Positions 39,160 through 50,539 of a stretch of DNA of 64,000 bases are shown here, piece by piece. The stretch is from assembly GCA_015698045.1 (NCBI GenBank), contig BLAL01000239.1, positions 1,240,001-1,304,000 on the forward strand. The letters run 5' to 3'. Origin of the DNA: Rhizophagus clarus. Lineage: Eukaryota > Glomeromycota > Glomeromycetes > Glomerales > Glomeraceae. The position numbers were made by a program, and so were the translations under genes. Below the pieces are notes generated by a model. It was not told the DNA's origin. It did not search any database and saw only the letters and a list, made by a program, of their open reading frames with translations. The first letter of the stretch is position 1, and every line of letters starts with the position of its first letter.

Positions 39160-39600
39160 TTTAATATGACGATATAAATTCAACTTGTTTAATAAGTTCA
39201 TAAAAATTTTTAAATAATTCAGGTTTTTTTTGTTGAAAATTTAATAATATCTCATTACGAAAATTAAGTTTGGTAAGTTACGATACAAAATTAGTTGTAT
39301 AACATTAATAATCAAATTAATCTGCTCTAAAGACTATAGCTAGTACTTTGCAATATTAGCCTCTTCAACTTCATACCAATCTGCTGCCTATAAATTCATT
39401 TTTTAATCAAATTTGGTATGTCAGCAACGAATTCGCATTTTATCTTTCGTATTTCGCCATATAAATAACTATTCATAAGAAACGATTTATAATTTCGACA
39501 TTATATTTAAAGTATACTTTCAAGGATATGTTTAATGATTGTAATATTCTTTTAAATATTGTAAAAAAAATAGTACTCCGCATAGTTTCTCAAATTATAA
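39160..39600 (-). pseudogene. Decayed Gag-like/MIR remnant
   Basis: Short, strongly eroded pieces of exon 1 on the minus strand between copies 13 and 14. Confidence 0.45.
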
Positions 39601-40026
39601 GTTTATTTATTCTGAACAACCAAAAAAAAAAAAATAATAGTCGAATTTATAATTTATACACTATTGCGCAATAACAGTGTTCTTAAATCATTAATGAGTC
39701 GAGTCGATAAAAACTAAAAATTATTTCACGCATCGACATTCTTATATTGAGATTATTAGTATTCACAGCTTTGTCATAATAGATATAACATTGCATTAAT
39801 ATAATTTTTGAAAATGCACTTCAATCGTTTTTGATCGCAATTTATATTTAATTTAAAAAAAAACAAATGAGGAAGCTTTTCACCTTTTAATTCAATGGAA
39901 TAAATTTTAATTCATTTTCAAAAGATCCTTATAGTTTATTATAAATTGTTACTACTGCACAAGTTGCAACTAACAAATAACTATATATGAAATAGTAATC
40001 AAAATTATTTGTAAGGTATCTATAGT

Positions 40027-41345
40027 TCAAACATATTGTTTGATAAGTTCAATACACCACTAAAAAAAAGAGAAAGATTAAATATTAAATCTTAAATGAT
40101 AAAAATAAGATCAAATAAAATTATTTACTCACTTCATCATTTCCTCCCAATCTTTCATCATGACAAACGACTTCTTGGAAAGTATCATCTCCGATAGTAA
40201 ATTGAATATCGTGGCTACGTAAAAATTCAACAGATCCATCTTGAACATATGCACCATTTCTGTTCCACGGTTTCTTAATACTAAGGTTAATAATATCTTT
40301 TGATTTTAAATACCCTTGATGATTTTCTGATTTACTATACTTAAACATCCAATTATCACTCCAGTAACTACTGTTAACATAATCACAACTCACTAAAAAA
40401 TAGAATATTAATATTACTTTAATCAAAGGTTTAATAAGATAAAGAGACATATAACACAATTTATTACCTTCTGTATAATTAGTTGATGGAGACTTAAAAT
40501 AATCCCATGTGTTATAACCATTGTAATATATTTGAGTATAACCATCATAATATATTCCAAGAAATTTATCATTAGATTTGACATGTTGTAACTTTATGGA
40601 AGTATTGTTATAAGTAGCTAATTCTTTATCAAATTTAATTTTCCATAAAGAGTTAGGATCAAATCCTGGACTTGCTGCAAAAACCTATGAAACAATATAT
40701 CATATGTTAGTTCTATAAAATATAACTAAATATTAAAATACACGTTATAATTAATACCAATTGATTTTTGCTTCCAGATGTATGATAACGCAAACCTTCA
40801 ACTGAACTTAAATATTTCCCTGTAGCGATATGTTTTAAAGCTACGATAGATTCATTTTTAATTAAATTTGATTCTTCAAAAACAATATCTTCAAATTCTT
40901 TAATCAATTCATTAATTGAATTCATATTTTTCGCTTTTTTGTAAAATTCGTTCGAAAAATAACTATTTATTGGTAGTGAATTGTAAAGATAAATCTTCTG
41001 TTCTTCTGGATCATTAATCTCAGCGTTATAACATAATTTGAGAAAGTTTGAAATAAATTTTGAAGTATCACCACCTTTATTTTCAGGAATATATTTTAAC
41101 GATTGTAACTTTCTTTTATTGGTATTTTTAAATATTTTAAAAGAAATATCTTCTTTAAGCGCGTTACGAAGTTTCTCAAAACCATCAATTCCGGTTGGAA
41201 GTGATATGTTAGTGTCTACAAATGAAATAGCAATTTCCAAACGATGACCACTCGTACAATCATTATTCTTAAGTCTCAAATATCTCTTAATATCGTTAAT
41301 CCATTCATCTGGATGAATATTTCCATTATATTTCGGAAAATCCAT
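40027..41345 (-). CDS. Gag-like/MIR-domain fusion protein, copy 14
   Basis: Exons 41345-40758, 40684-40468, 40392-40133 and 40059-40027 splice in frame to 365 residues. It has the longest FLGI loop together with copy 1: about 20 residues, built from repeated YY-(D/N)-GY units that look like internal expansion. The pre-FLRSHD loop is PWNRNGAYVQDGS. Exon 4 is cut short after WCIELIKQYV by a stop, so the C-terminal WT(I/V)D tail is missing; the trefoil itself is complete. In exon 1, DIEEQ is DPEEQ. The family start MDFPKYNGN was chosen although the frame is open 42 bases upstream. Function unknown. Confidence 0.86.
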
Positions 41346-41433
41346 TTTTTTTTTGGTGCAAAAATGTAGATCTGTAGAATTTCCCAAAAATTCGAATTTT
41401 ATTTATTTATCTGTTATATAAATTTTAATCTTT

Positions 41434-41463
41434 CCAAATTCGGAAGTCGTATGTGTCCATCAC
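41434..41463 (-). promoter_or_regulatory. Shared upstream motif, copy 14
   Basis: CCAAATTCGGAAGTCGTATG followed by TGTCCATCAC, 89 bases upstream of the start codon, the closest in the set. Confidence 0.45.
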
Positions 41464-41499
41464 TTTTAAACGTGCTATTTAAAAATTTGATGGGCTATG

Positions 41500-41650
41500 A
41501 AAAATTATTATAATAGAATTCAAATTTTGTCATCGGAAGTTATTTATACGTAATTCTGGCATCGTAACATAATTTGAAGTAAACCCATCTTGGAAGCGTT
41601 TTATTTACCAAGAATGAAATTGGTAGTACAAAGGTGCATTTTTTGAGAGA
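41500..41650 (-). pseudogene. Very small Gag-like/MIR remnant
   Basis: Only a short piece resembling the SLP-helix and LCYNAE part of exon 1 is still recognisable. Confidence 0.35.
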
Positions 41651-42086
41651 ACATAAAATTGCACTCGAGTTTAATTTCAACTTGTTAATGTCGAACAACA
41701 AAATAAAATAAAAGTTTTCCTGCTATATTTGCACACTGCTCGTATCCTTAAAATTGGTATCATAAATCAAGTTTGAAACCAACAATAATAATAAAAATTT
41801 CAAATTCAAATTCAATACCGTAAGATCGATCATTTTACAACTTTTATTATAATAGACATAAATAATTTCACATGAACATAAATTTTCTTTCAACGAATCA
41901 AAGACAAAATCTTGTTCATTTTATTTTTTAAATTTAATTTAAATTGCAAACAAAACAATTGAAGTAAATTTTATTTCATCATCAAAGATCCATATAATTT
42001 GTTACAGTTGGAAATTTAAATTTAAATATAAATATAAAGTTACAAGCAACCAACTGTTACGTAACCACAATCAAATTATTTGGCCA

Positions 42087-43376
42087 TCATGCAAATGTCC
42101 AAGTATATTGTTTGATAAGCTCAATGCACCACTAAAAATGATAATGATTAACTATTAAATTTAAATGATAAGACTGATGTACTGTAAGTCAAAAAATATC
42201 AATTTACTCACTTCATCATTTCCTCCCAGTCTTTCATTATGACAAACAACTTCTTGAAAAGTCTCTTTCTCGATAGTAAATTGAATTTCATGGCTACGTA
42301 AAAATTCAACAGGTCCATCTTGAGTATAGTAACCCCTATCATACAATTTTTTCTTAATACTGAGATTAATAATATCATCTGATTTTAAATAACCTTGATG
42401 GTTTTCTAATTTACTATGATTAAATTTCCAATCTTCATTCCAATAATGATCGTAACCAACATTATTGATATTATTACAACTCACTAAAACAATAAGTATA
42501 AATATTACTTTCGATTTAAGAAACAAAATAAAACGAAATAAATTTAATTTATTACCTTCTGTATAATTGGTTGATGGAGATTTATTTCTACAACCTATTC
42601 CAAGAAATTTATTATTTGATTTGACGTGTTGTAACTTTATAGAGTTATTTGCGTAAGCAGCTAACTCTCTATCAAATTTAATTTTCCATAAAGAGTATGG
42701 ATCTGGTGCTGGATTTCCTGCAAAAATCTAAGAAACAATACATTATATGTTAGTTCTGTAAATATAGTTAATTCGAACACAAAAAAAGTTGTAATACCAA
42801 TTGAGACCAGACACCAGCTTGATAATTTAAATCTTTAATTGAACTTAAATATCTTCCTGTAGCAACATGCTTCAAAGCTACAATTGATTCATTTTTAATT
42901 AAATTTGATTCTTCAACAACAATATCCTCAAATTCTTCAATTAATTCATTAACTGAATTCACATTTATCATTTTTTTATAAAATTCTTTCGAAAAATAAT
43001 AACTCATTGAAAGTGATTTAAAAAGATAATTCTTTTGTTCCTCTATATCATTAACTTCAGCATTATAACACAATTTGAGAAAATTTGAAATAAATCTTGA
43101 AGTATCGCCACCTCTACCTTCATGAAAATATTTTAATGATTGTAATTTTCTTTTGTTTGTATTTTTAAATATTTTAAAAGAAATATCCTCTTTAAGTGCA
43201 TTACGAAGTTTCTCAAAACTATCAATTCCAGTTGGAAGTAATATATTAGTATCTACTAATGTTTTGGCAATTTCTAAATGATCATTATTCGTATAATTAA
43301 TATACTTAAGTCTCAGATGTCTTTTAATATCATTAATCCATTCATCTGGATGAATATTTCCATTATATTTTGACAT
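42087..43376 (-). CDS. Gag-like/MIR-domain fusion protein, copy 15
   Basis: Exons 43376-42798, 42727-42556, 42483-42212 and 42131-42087 splice in frame to 355 residues. The N-terminus is two residues shorter than in other copies (MSKYNGN instead of MDFPKYNGN). The FLGI loop is short and basic (GCRNK); the pre-FLRSHE loop is LYDRGYYTQDGP, close to copy 11. His-Asp of FLRSHD is His-Glu here. IPESRGG becomes FHEGRGG in the Gag-like half. Exon 4 ends WCIELIKQYTWTFA. This is the right-hand end of the array: no further copies or remnants are seen beyond 43.5 kb. Confidence 0.86.
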
Positions 43377-43490
43377 TTTTTTTTTTTTTTTTTATAAAAA
43401 CGGTACAAAAATGCAAGTTTGTAGTTAGAAGCACTTCGGAATAATTTTCCCGAAATTCAGAATTTATATTAAGTCAACAATTTAACCTCT

Positions 43491-43520
43491 CCAAATTCAG
43501 AAGTTGCATGTGTCCATTAC
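43491..43520 (-). promoter_or_regulatory. Shared upstream motif, copy 15
   Basis: CCAAATTCAGAAGTTGCATG followed by TGTCCATTAC, 115 bases upstream of the start codon. Confidence 0.5.
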
Positions 43521-45400
43521 TCTCTTTGCTCTGTTCAAGGTAATAACTAATTACGACATATGACTTAACTAGTTACGTCACAGTTACGTAAATTAAGTTA
43601 ATTATGGACTAGTGATGGACAACTATCAGTTCTCCGTTTAAAGAAAACTGCAATCTTTTAAAACATCAGGCGATGTCACCCTTCCCAAAGTTTATATCCA
43701 ATCTAAAAAGGAATGGAAGCAGGGATGAAGAGGGTTTTCTCAGAATTATTGACTCATGATTTCGAAGAGGCTTTCAGAAACGTTGTTAATAATATTAAAA
43801 TGATACATCGTGTAGAGATAACATTACAGCTGTATTAATAAGGTTCGAGCCAAACCAAGAGAAACTAATTGACAACATTAGTAATCTCAACGCCCGATTA
43901 TGTCAAGTGATGACAAGCTGACACATATAATAGTGATTACGAATACATCATCGATGATACATCCAACTACGTCTCTAGTGATGAATATGATTACTAATAC
44001 AATAAACATCGACAAATTTGTACAAATAAAAATTTCTATTTGCTTCGTATCAAAATGATGAAAAGTTTGTGCTAATTTTCACTGAAATAAACGATAATCA
44101 GATAGTTTGATATCATAGTAGCATATATTTTTTTGTTACATTGCGAAACAATGCTATGCATTTTCAGAGACAAATCATATTGTTCACATGACATTACCTT
44201 GTTTCGATTGCAAACAGAGTAACAGATTCAGTTCTATTAAATAACGTGTGTAATTTCAGGGATGATCTTTTTAACCTAATTTTGTACAGATTAATTGTGT
44301 GATCATTTATCCATTCCAGTCATCCGACCGTATCCCAACAGATGAGGTATTCAACACGCAATGAAATTTTTTTTGTAATGATCATTGAGAAAAATAAACC
44401 TAACGCATCTCTGGATGTCAGGTTTTTCAACTTGGCATGCTTCTAACGCATCCCTATCAAGAGTGATAACTTCATAATCTTGTTATTTGATAAAATCCCA
44501 CAAAGTAATATCATTAGAAGGACGTGAGTCTGCAATAACTGGTTTGTTTTCTTTTTCCTAGGGTATTATATAATAATTTGTGTTCGATTCAAAATTCGTC
44601 TAGTTCAAGAGGAAATAATATAAAAATGTATTTTACTAACTCGAGTAGAATGATTCTACAGTTCAATTATGGTAAAAAATTGGAAAAATATTATATATTA
44701 AATTATCATACATTGCTGTAATAAAAACATATAATTCTATATTGCAAAATTAACATGTGTAATAAAATATTAATTTTGGGATAGGTGTAGACGCAATCCT
44801 TTACTTGAAATTTAAGAATATTGTTAGTAAGATTTCTATTAAAAGTAAAATGAAAACTTCTTATTAATATAATGGTCTTTAAAATGAAGATATTGGATCT
44901 TTTACTATTCATTCTTTGATTGCTAATTTAGTGGTAACACACCTTTTAAATTCACAAAATACTAATGATTATTAGATAAAATTCTTAAAGAATCTTATTT
45001 TTTATTAAATACAGTATAATTGATAATATTTAATAAATTTGAATTTATTATTATCATTTCTTTTTTTTTTTTATTTTTATAGTTTTATTTATACATTCAA
45101 CATGCTATATTGTTAATTGAAATCAATTCTAAGCATGGTTACGCATCTTGCTTTTGATAGATGATAACGATGATGGATGATAACGTATCACTTTAATGTA
45201 CTACTATTAAATAACAATAAAAAATACATTCGTTCATAGTTTAATTTTACTTTGAAGTTTATTACACAAACTGAAAAATTTCACAAAAATAAGTTAAGAT
45301 TTTGTCTTAAGCATGTTACATTTTCACATTCTTATGTTTAAAAAGTTGCTATGATATAAAATTCGTATTATTGCTTAAGTTTAACTAAACAGAAACGTGC
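43521..45400. other. Intergenic region right of the array
   Basis: No credible gene. The stretch 43,615-44,020 is slightly GC-richer and could be an old repeat. The minus-strand frame 44,706-44,912 is low-complexity. Confidence 0.4.
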
Positions 45401-46966
45401 TTAACACCTGATATTTGTTATATGCTTAAGCTTCTGCGTTTTCGGCAATGGGTCTGTCAGTTGTATTTCATGATTTAATTCTTGATTAGCAGATTTCATG
45501 TCTATTTGTATAAGTGCAACAGCTTTACTCCTAGGAAGAGTAAATGTTGCAATCCTTTCGTCATTAAAATAAAAAAACTGCCAACCATCTTGTAAATCTG
45601 TTAATACAGCTAAAACAGCATGTATAGATGTTAAATCTCCAGCAGTTAATTCTGCCAAGATTTAATATAAATGTCCATCATTTGCGGATTTTTCAGCTCA
45701 AAAAGAATCCGTATATGATTCTGTGAGATTCTGGAGGAGACAGAAAACCTGTCTACTATAGTCACATTCGTGGTGCCAATAAGTCTGATCGGCAGGATGT
45801 CAGCTCTTATACTAAGAAAGTTACTATGATCACTTGTATCAAATATTTCGAGTTTCCGATATTTGGAGATTTGAGAGTAACTCTCTAAGATGTGGTATAT
45901 ATCTGTCCCTCTGATCTCTTTCGGATCTATCATCCCACTGAAACGCATAACTCCTCGTTTCGTACTCCTGATCAAAATCGATTGCTTCAAATTCAAGACT
46001 AGTGGACTTTTGTATTTTTTCCCACTCTATATATTTAATTTTAATCTAACATACAGTATGTAGTTCTTTTACTAAATTTTTAAAGTATTTAATTTTTAAC
46101 AACTTTCTGGTTATTCTTATTATTTTCCTTAATAACTATTGGAAAAGGTTAAAAAAAACCAGCAGGACATTTACAATCATATTGTTGGTGCTCACAAAGC
46201 TTAAAATTAATAACACAATTCATAAATAAAAATACCTTTGTTCAATGATCTCTTTTTTCTCTTTGGTCTTTCATTTTCAATTGCCTCAGAAGAAGTTGGA
46301 TTACCGCTAATATTGTCATTATTATTATTCGAGGACGTGGTATTTGTTGCAGTGTCATAATGTATGTTAACTGAATTATTTACATCAGTTAATTTACCTT
46401 TAGCCTTTAAATAATTAAGAACTATGAGAAATAATTCCCAGAAAGTAGAATAATGTATGATATGTATAGATGCGGGAAAGGAAAGTACATAACTGGTTCC
46501 TCCTCCGGAATCAGTAGACCTTTTACCAACTGCGCTTGACAGAATAGGCCTGAAAAGCAGACAAGCAATAACCTAACCGGGGGCCATGCCCCAAGCGAGA
46601 GCACTGTGCTTAACAGGAATTTGACAAACTTGCACCAATATAGGAGGTAACTTGCTTAAATCATTTCATTAAAAGGCTAAACCTTTTGACGGTTTTGGCA
46701 AGCAACCTTAAGACAAAGTATTTATCGTACTTACCCTCTTCTTAACAATTTTCTTATCACTTTTTCTATCTAATAAGCACTTTACAGCATCACGTACTTC
46801 TGAGGCACTTACATCATTTCTAATTATATAAAGAACACTATAAAATATCCCATTGTTATTTTCTGTCTGACCTAAATTGGCAGACACCCAGGAAGCAAAA
46901 TGTTCAAGAGACCATTTTTCGTAGGGTACTAGCTCAAAATATTGAATTCTCTCCCTATTTAATTCT
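45401..46966 (-). pseudogene. Crinkler-type nuclease-like gene, broken
   Basis: Three exon-like pieces with matching splice phases are visible on the minus strand. The first (46966-46735) contains YEKWSLEHFASWVSANLG and a helical end (RDAVKCLL). The second (46404-46236) has an Asn/Ser-rich linker and a basic, nuclear-localisation-like PKRKKR. The third starts at 46026. It leads into a region resembling the C-terminal domain of Crinkler (CRN) family proteins of Glomeromycotina: LPIRLIGTTNVTIVD, then LFELKNP with an E-x-K motif as in PD-(D/E)XK nucleases, then AVLTDLQDGWQFFYF. The reading frame appears broken about twice in the third part, so I treat it as a fossil. The 5' end of the gene was not found. 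Confidence 0.55.
46420..46640. repeat. GC-richer insert within the nuclease-gene intron
   Basis: This ~220-bp segment, with GGGGGCCATGCCCC and GCGCAGTTGGTAAAAGG on the minus strand, stands out in base composition from its surroundings. It sits in the intron between the first two exons of the nuclease-like gene. The GCGCAGTTGGT words recall a tRNA A-box, so a SINE-like origin is possible but unproven. Confidence 0.3.
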
Positions 46967-47685
46967 CTAAAAGCAGATATGGCAAATAAAAAAGTATTTA
47001 TCGAGTGATAGGAAATAACTTGAATTAAAAACTAATTGGAATATTTATTATAATTAAGTTTAATACAATGTTCTTGTAACTTCTTAAAATTTAGCTAATT
47101 AAATACAAAATTTAAAATAAGAGAAATGTTGAGTTGTTGCTACAATTTCAAATTTGAGAAAAAGCACGATATTTATATTAAAACAAATAAAAAAAATTAC
47201 ACGTTTTCTCAAGATTCACGCGTTCATTAACGCAATACGTGTATATAATTCTAATCGTTCGGGTTTTTGATCGCAAATTCTGACAGCCAATCTGAATATG
47301 CGATCATGCATTTATAAGTTGCACGATTTCATCATCCAATCAAAAATCTGACCAAATTGAACACATAAGTCTTAATTCGGTAATTTTTTCACTTATCTAG
47401 CTGAGTTAAGTGAAGAGTTTGCTGAGTTCAGTATAGTGTGATTTTGGTAAAGTATACATCTCAAATTTTAATACTCAGATCATATAGTAAAATCATTTGC
47501 GCCTCTTACTGGACAAATCGTGTCAAAATGAAATATGAAACAACATACGATTAGTAGTTTATTCCGAGATCAAAACAAGTGAAATTACTGATAGTGTCTT
47601 GGCTTTAGCCTTTCGAAAAAATAGCCAGTTTCACTAAGTTTGTAGGACAACACATTCACCTAAAAACCGGGACCAGAATAAATTG
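46967..47685. other. Intergenic region, no gene seen
   Basis: The 5' part of the nuclease-like gene might begin here but I could not place an exon. Otherwise AT-rich and featureless. Confidence 0.4.
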
Positions 47686-48333
47686 CCCTATAAAAAATAA
47701 GTGTCCGGATAATGTCCGGAAAATGTCCAGAAAAATTATCTAAAATATTGTCCGGAAATTCTGGACACTGTGTATCCGGAAACTGTTTCGAAAACACTGC
47801 ATTTTCGGGATATTAGGAAATTGTCCAGAAATTGTCCTAAAATGTATTTTCGTAAAATTTGCCACAAAAGATGATCAATGGATAGATGATCATCATTATT
47901 CTTTAACCCAAAATTTTTATATCATAGATATATAGTATTTTTGCCTGCTCTGCAATTTTAATTAGTACGACAGAAAAGGTTTTGAATGTCAGTTTTGTGC
48001 TTTTTGCATTTTTTTACAAAATTAATTTATCCTTTTTTGGAAATAGTATCCAGAATTTGTCCTGAACTTTTTTATGTCCGGAATTTGTCTATCTGGTTTT
48101 TTACTATGTCCAGAATTTGTCCAGGTTTAACTGTCCAGAATTTGTCCAAAATTTTATACCGAACAAATACTGGACGAATTCTGGACAAAGTTAGGACATG
48201 TCAAAATTTTAAGTATCAGCAGTGTGTCAGACATGTACCAAAAAAGTGGACATTTTCCGGACACATCAGATTTATTCTGGACATTTTCCAGACATTTTTG
48301 ATAACATTTTCCGGACATTTATTTTTTATAGGG
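47686..48333. mobile_element. 648-bp TIR element rich in TGTCCGGA/TGTCCAGA
   Basis: Left end CCCTATAAAAAATAAGTGTC and right end (inverse complement) CCCTATAAAAAATAAATGTC are inverted repeats; similarity extends to ATT(G/A) outside them. The interior is dominated by TCCGGACA- and TCCAGAAT-type words in both orientations, typical of a non-autonomous element with many subterminal repeats. The 116-residue plus-strand frame 47,986-48,336 is made of these repeats. No clear target duplication. It ends exactly where kinase homology starts. Confidence 0.7.
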
Positions 48334-48335
48334 TA

Positions 48336-48790
48336 ATGATAGAGCACATGATCTTCAACTTAGTATAAGTATTTGTAAAGGTAAAAGACCTGAAATTATT
48401 GAAAGTACTCCACAATGTTATGTGGATTTGATGAAAAAATGCTGGAGTGAGGATCCATTAGAAAGGCCATCTGCTAAAGAAATAAGTAATATTATTGCAA
48501 ACTGGATTTTCTATCCTTTTGATGATATTATTAGTGAAGAGTTAAAAGGCAACATTATGGAATTTATAAATGCACCAATTGGAAATAATAATTTTATTAC
48601 TGAATCTCACCCACAAGCATGTTATACAAGTCGCTTACTTGATTTTACTAGTATAAAAATGAATGAAATTCTAGAAAGTAAATATTTAGATTGTATAGTT
48701 GATGATAAATCAAGTCGAAAATTGAATGAAACTGAAGAAAGTGAATGTTTAGATTGTGTTGTTAACAATATAAATTTATCAGGTATATGA
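48336..48790 (+). pseudogene. C-terminal end of a tyrosine-kinase-like protein kinase
   Basis: Reads from NDRAHDLQLSISICKGKRPE through CYVDLMKKCWSEDPLERPSA, the final (XI) subdomain of the TKL-type kinase domains expanded in Glomeromycotina. It continues to a ~90-residue tail with ELKGNIMEFINAPI and two similar ES-(K/E)-x-LDC motifs. The catalytic N-lobe, HRD and DFG parts are absent upstream: homology begins right at the end of the 648-bp TIR element. Without an upstream exon this cannot be an active kinase. The frame itself is open from 48,336 to the stop at 48,790. Confidence 0.75.
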
Positions 48791-49489
48791 TATATGAAAT
48801 TTTATAAATTATTTTATATGAAAATTAATTAATTTATTTAATTATTTAGATATTAAAACTGACAAAAATTAATTTAGATTTATGGTATTATGATATATTT
48901 TATTTATTTCATTTTTATTAGAATTGTTTAAACACTAAGGTTAGAGTAGTAAAATATTTTGCAAGATTCTTAGTTTGTAATTTAAATAATTCTTTTATGT
49001 TATAACTTATCCAAATATTGTATTAAATTATCAAGTTTATTTTATTTATAACATTAAATACATGTATGTGTTTGAATTAAAAAGGCTTTAATATGATCAC
49101 TTGATTAACTGAAGCAATATAAAAAGATTATTAAAAATTAAATACTTTGCAGAAACCCGTGTTTTTAGAATTATTTCTTAATTGATTTTTCATGAGTAAT
49201 GCATGTTTAGCTCCCTAGTCCAGTGTTCGGCAAATGACATAAAAGTTCAAAAGACTGTTCATTTAAGTCATTTGGTCAATATCAAATATTTGGAAATTTT
49301 TAGATTATTTAAATATTAAAAAATATCTTAATTTAAAAAAAATACAAGAGTCGAAAGATTTACACATCACGTAATTTACTGTATATTCATGTGATTTGTA
49401 TTGCAAAATTTCAATTTTACGTTTAAAACGTTATGGTTATGCCATAATCCTACCTCTTCAGTTACTTCTTCGAACTTTCAAAGATTATT
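48791..49489. other. Intergenic region, no gene seen
   Basis: AT-rich. A CGGCAAATGACATAAAAG stretch near 49,225 resembles the CAAATGA cluster at 5.9 kb. Confidence 0.4.
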
Positions 49490-49602
49490 TCTCATCATAT
49501 CAAGGCTGTTACGTTCAACCTTCCCAATGGATCAATAATGCAACACAATTATCCTGATTTGTATCCTAATTCACCGGTCAAATGTCCTTCTTGTTTTTGA
49601 GT
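49490..49602 (+). pseudogene. C-terminal scrap of a Cys-containing protein
   Basis: The plus strand reads HHIKAVTFNLPNGSIMQHN, then YPDLYPNSPVKCPSCF and a stop: a credible protein end with a CxxC. No connected upstream coding sequence is visible, so it is probably the tail of a lost gene or element. Family uncertain. Confidence 0.35.
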
Positions 49603-50526
49603 AATAATTGATTTATACTAATATTTTTTTTAAAAATAAAAGTAATACCATATAGTGCTGTCTACAGTACCTCCCCTTGGTACTAGGCAACGGCAATGAT
49701 GATGATTTTTTTTGGCTTTTACTAGGTTCGGCCTAGATCAGGAAATGATACCGGTGTAATCCGTGAGTGCGTGCTGCGACGAGACCATATCAATTCTATT
49801 TGCATAAGGCTGCTAACTAATTAAATTAGGTTAAAATTATAGCATCTTACATCTCTTTTCTACTAGTTAGCGGCTGATTACTAATAATTATTGCTTGATT
49901 AGATTGAAAGTTCCATACCATTATTAAATAATGATATTAATATTATATCACGCAGAATTTTCTTTTATTAAGATTTATCTTTTTTTTATCATGTTTCATA
50001 ATAATACAGTAGATGGCTGGATGATTTTTTTTATTTTTGAGATTTATTGTTCCTAATTCCTAATCGTTAAATGCACAAATATTTTTTTTTAACCACTATC
50101 TGTTATATTTATTAACAATAGGTCACACGGAATAATTGAGATGAGAATTTTTTTCTTTGCAACGTTTCTTAATAGACTATCACATGATAATAAAAGTTTG
50201 TTAAACAATTAGCGAACTACATAATTCATTTATGATTGTTGGTTGTTGGAAAAAATCTCTAACAATAATTATGATTCCGATCCCATCTTGTCTTTTAATA
50301 TGTCATGCAAAAAAGATCAAATAAAAAATTGATAAAATTATATTAATCGATTTTTTTCTATTAAAATTCACACTTGTGCTGTATATTATCAAACTATACT
50401 GATATTTTTATTCTTTCACTTTAAAATAGATACCATAATTTCATAAATAATACTCAAATAATAATTAACGTAAAAATGATGCATCATTCAATTATTATCA
50501 TTAATGACTGTTCAAATTCTTTTTAT
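49603..50526. other. Intergenic region with a possible retroposon tail
   Basis: A GC-richer patch at 49,670-49,800 reads on the minus strand ...GGCCGAACCTAGTAAAAGCC followed by an A-run and CATCATCATTGCCG, suggesting an old LINE-like 3' end. No gene seen in the rest. Confidence 0.35.
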
Positions 50527-50539
50527 CCCTTAAACGGTT

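Noticed and set aside
47986-48336. 116-residue open frame on the plus strand
   Set aside because: Lies inside the TIR element and is built from its TGTCCGGA/TCCAGAAT repeats.
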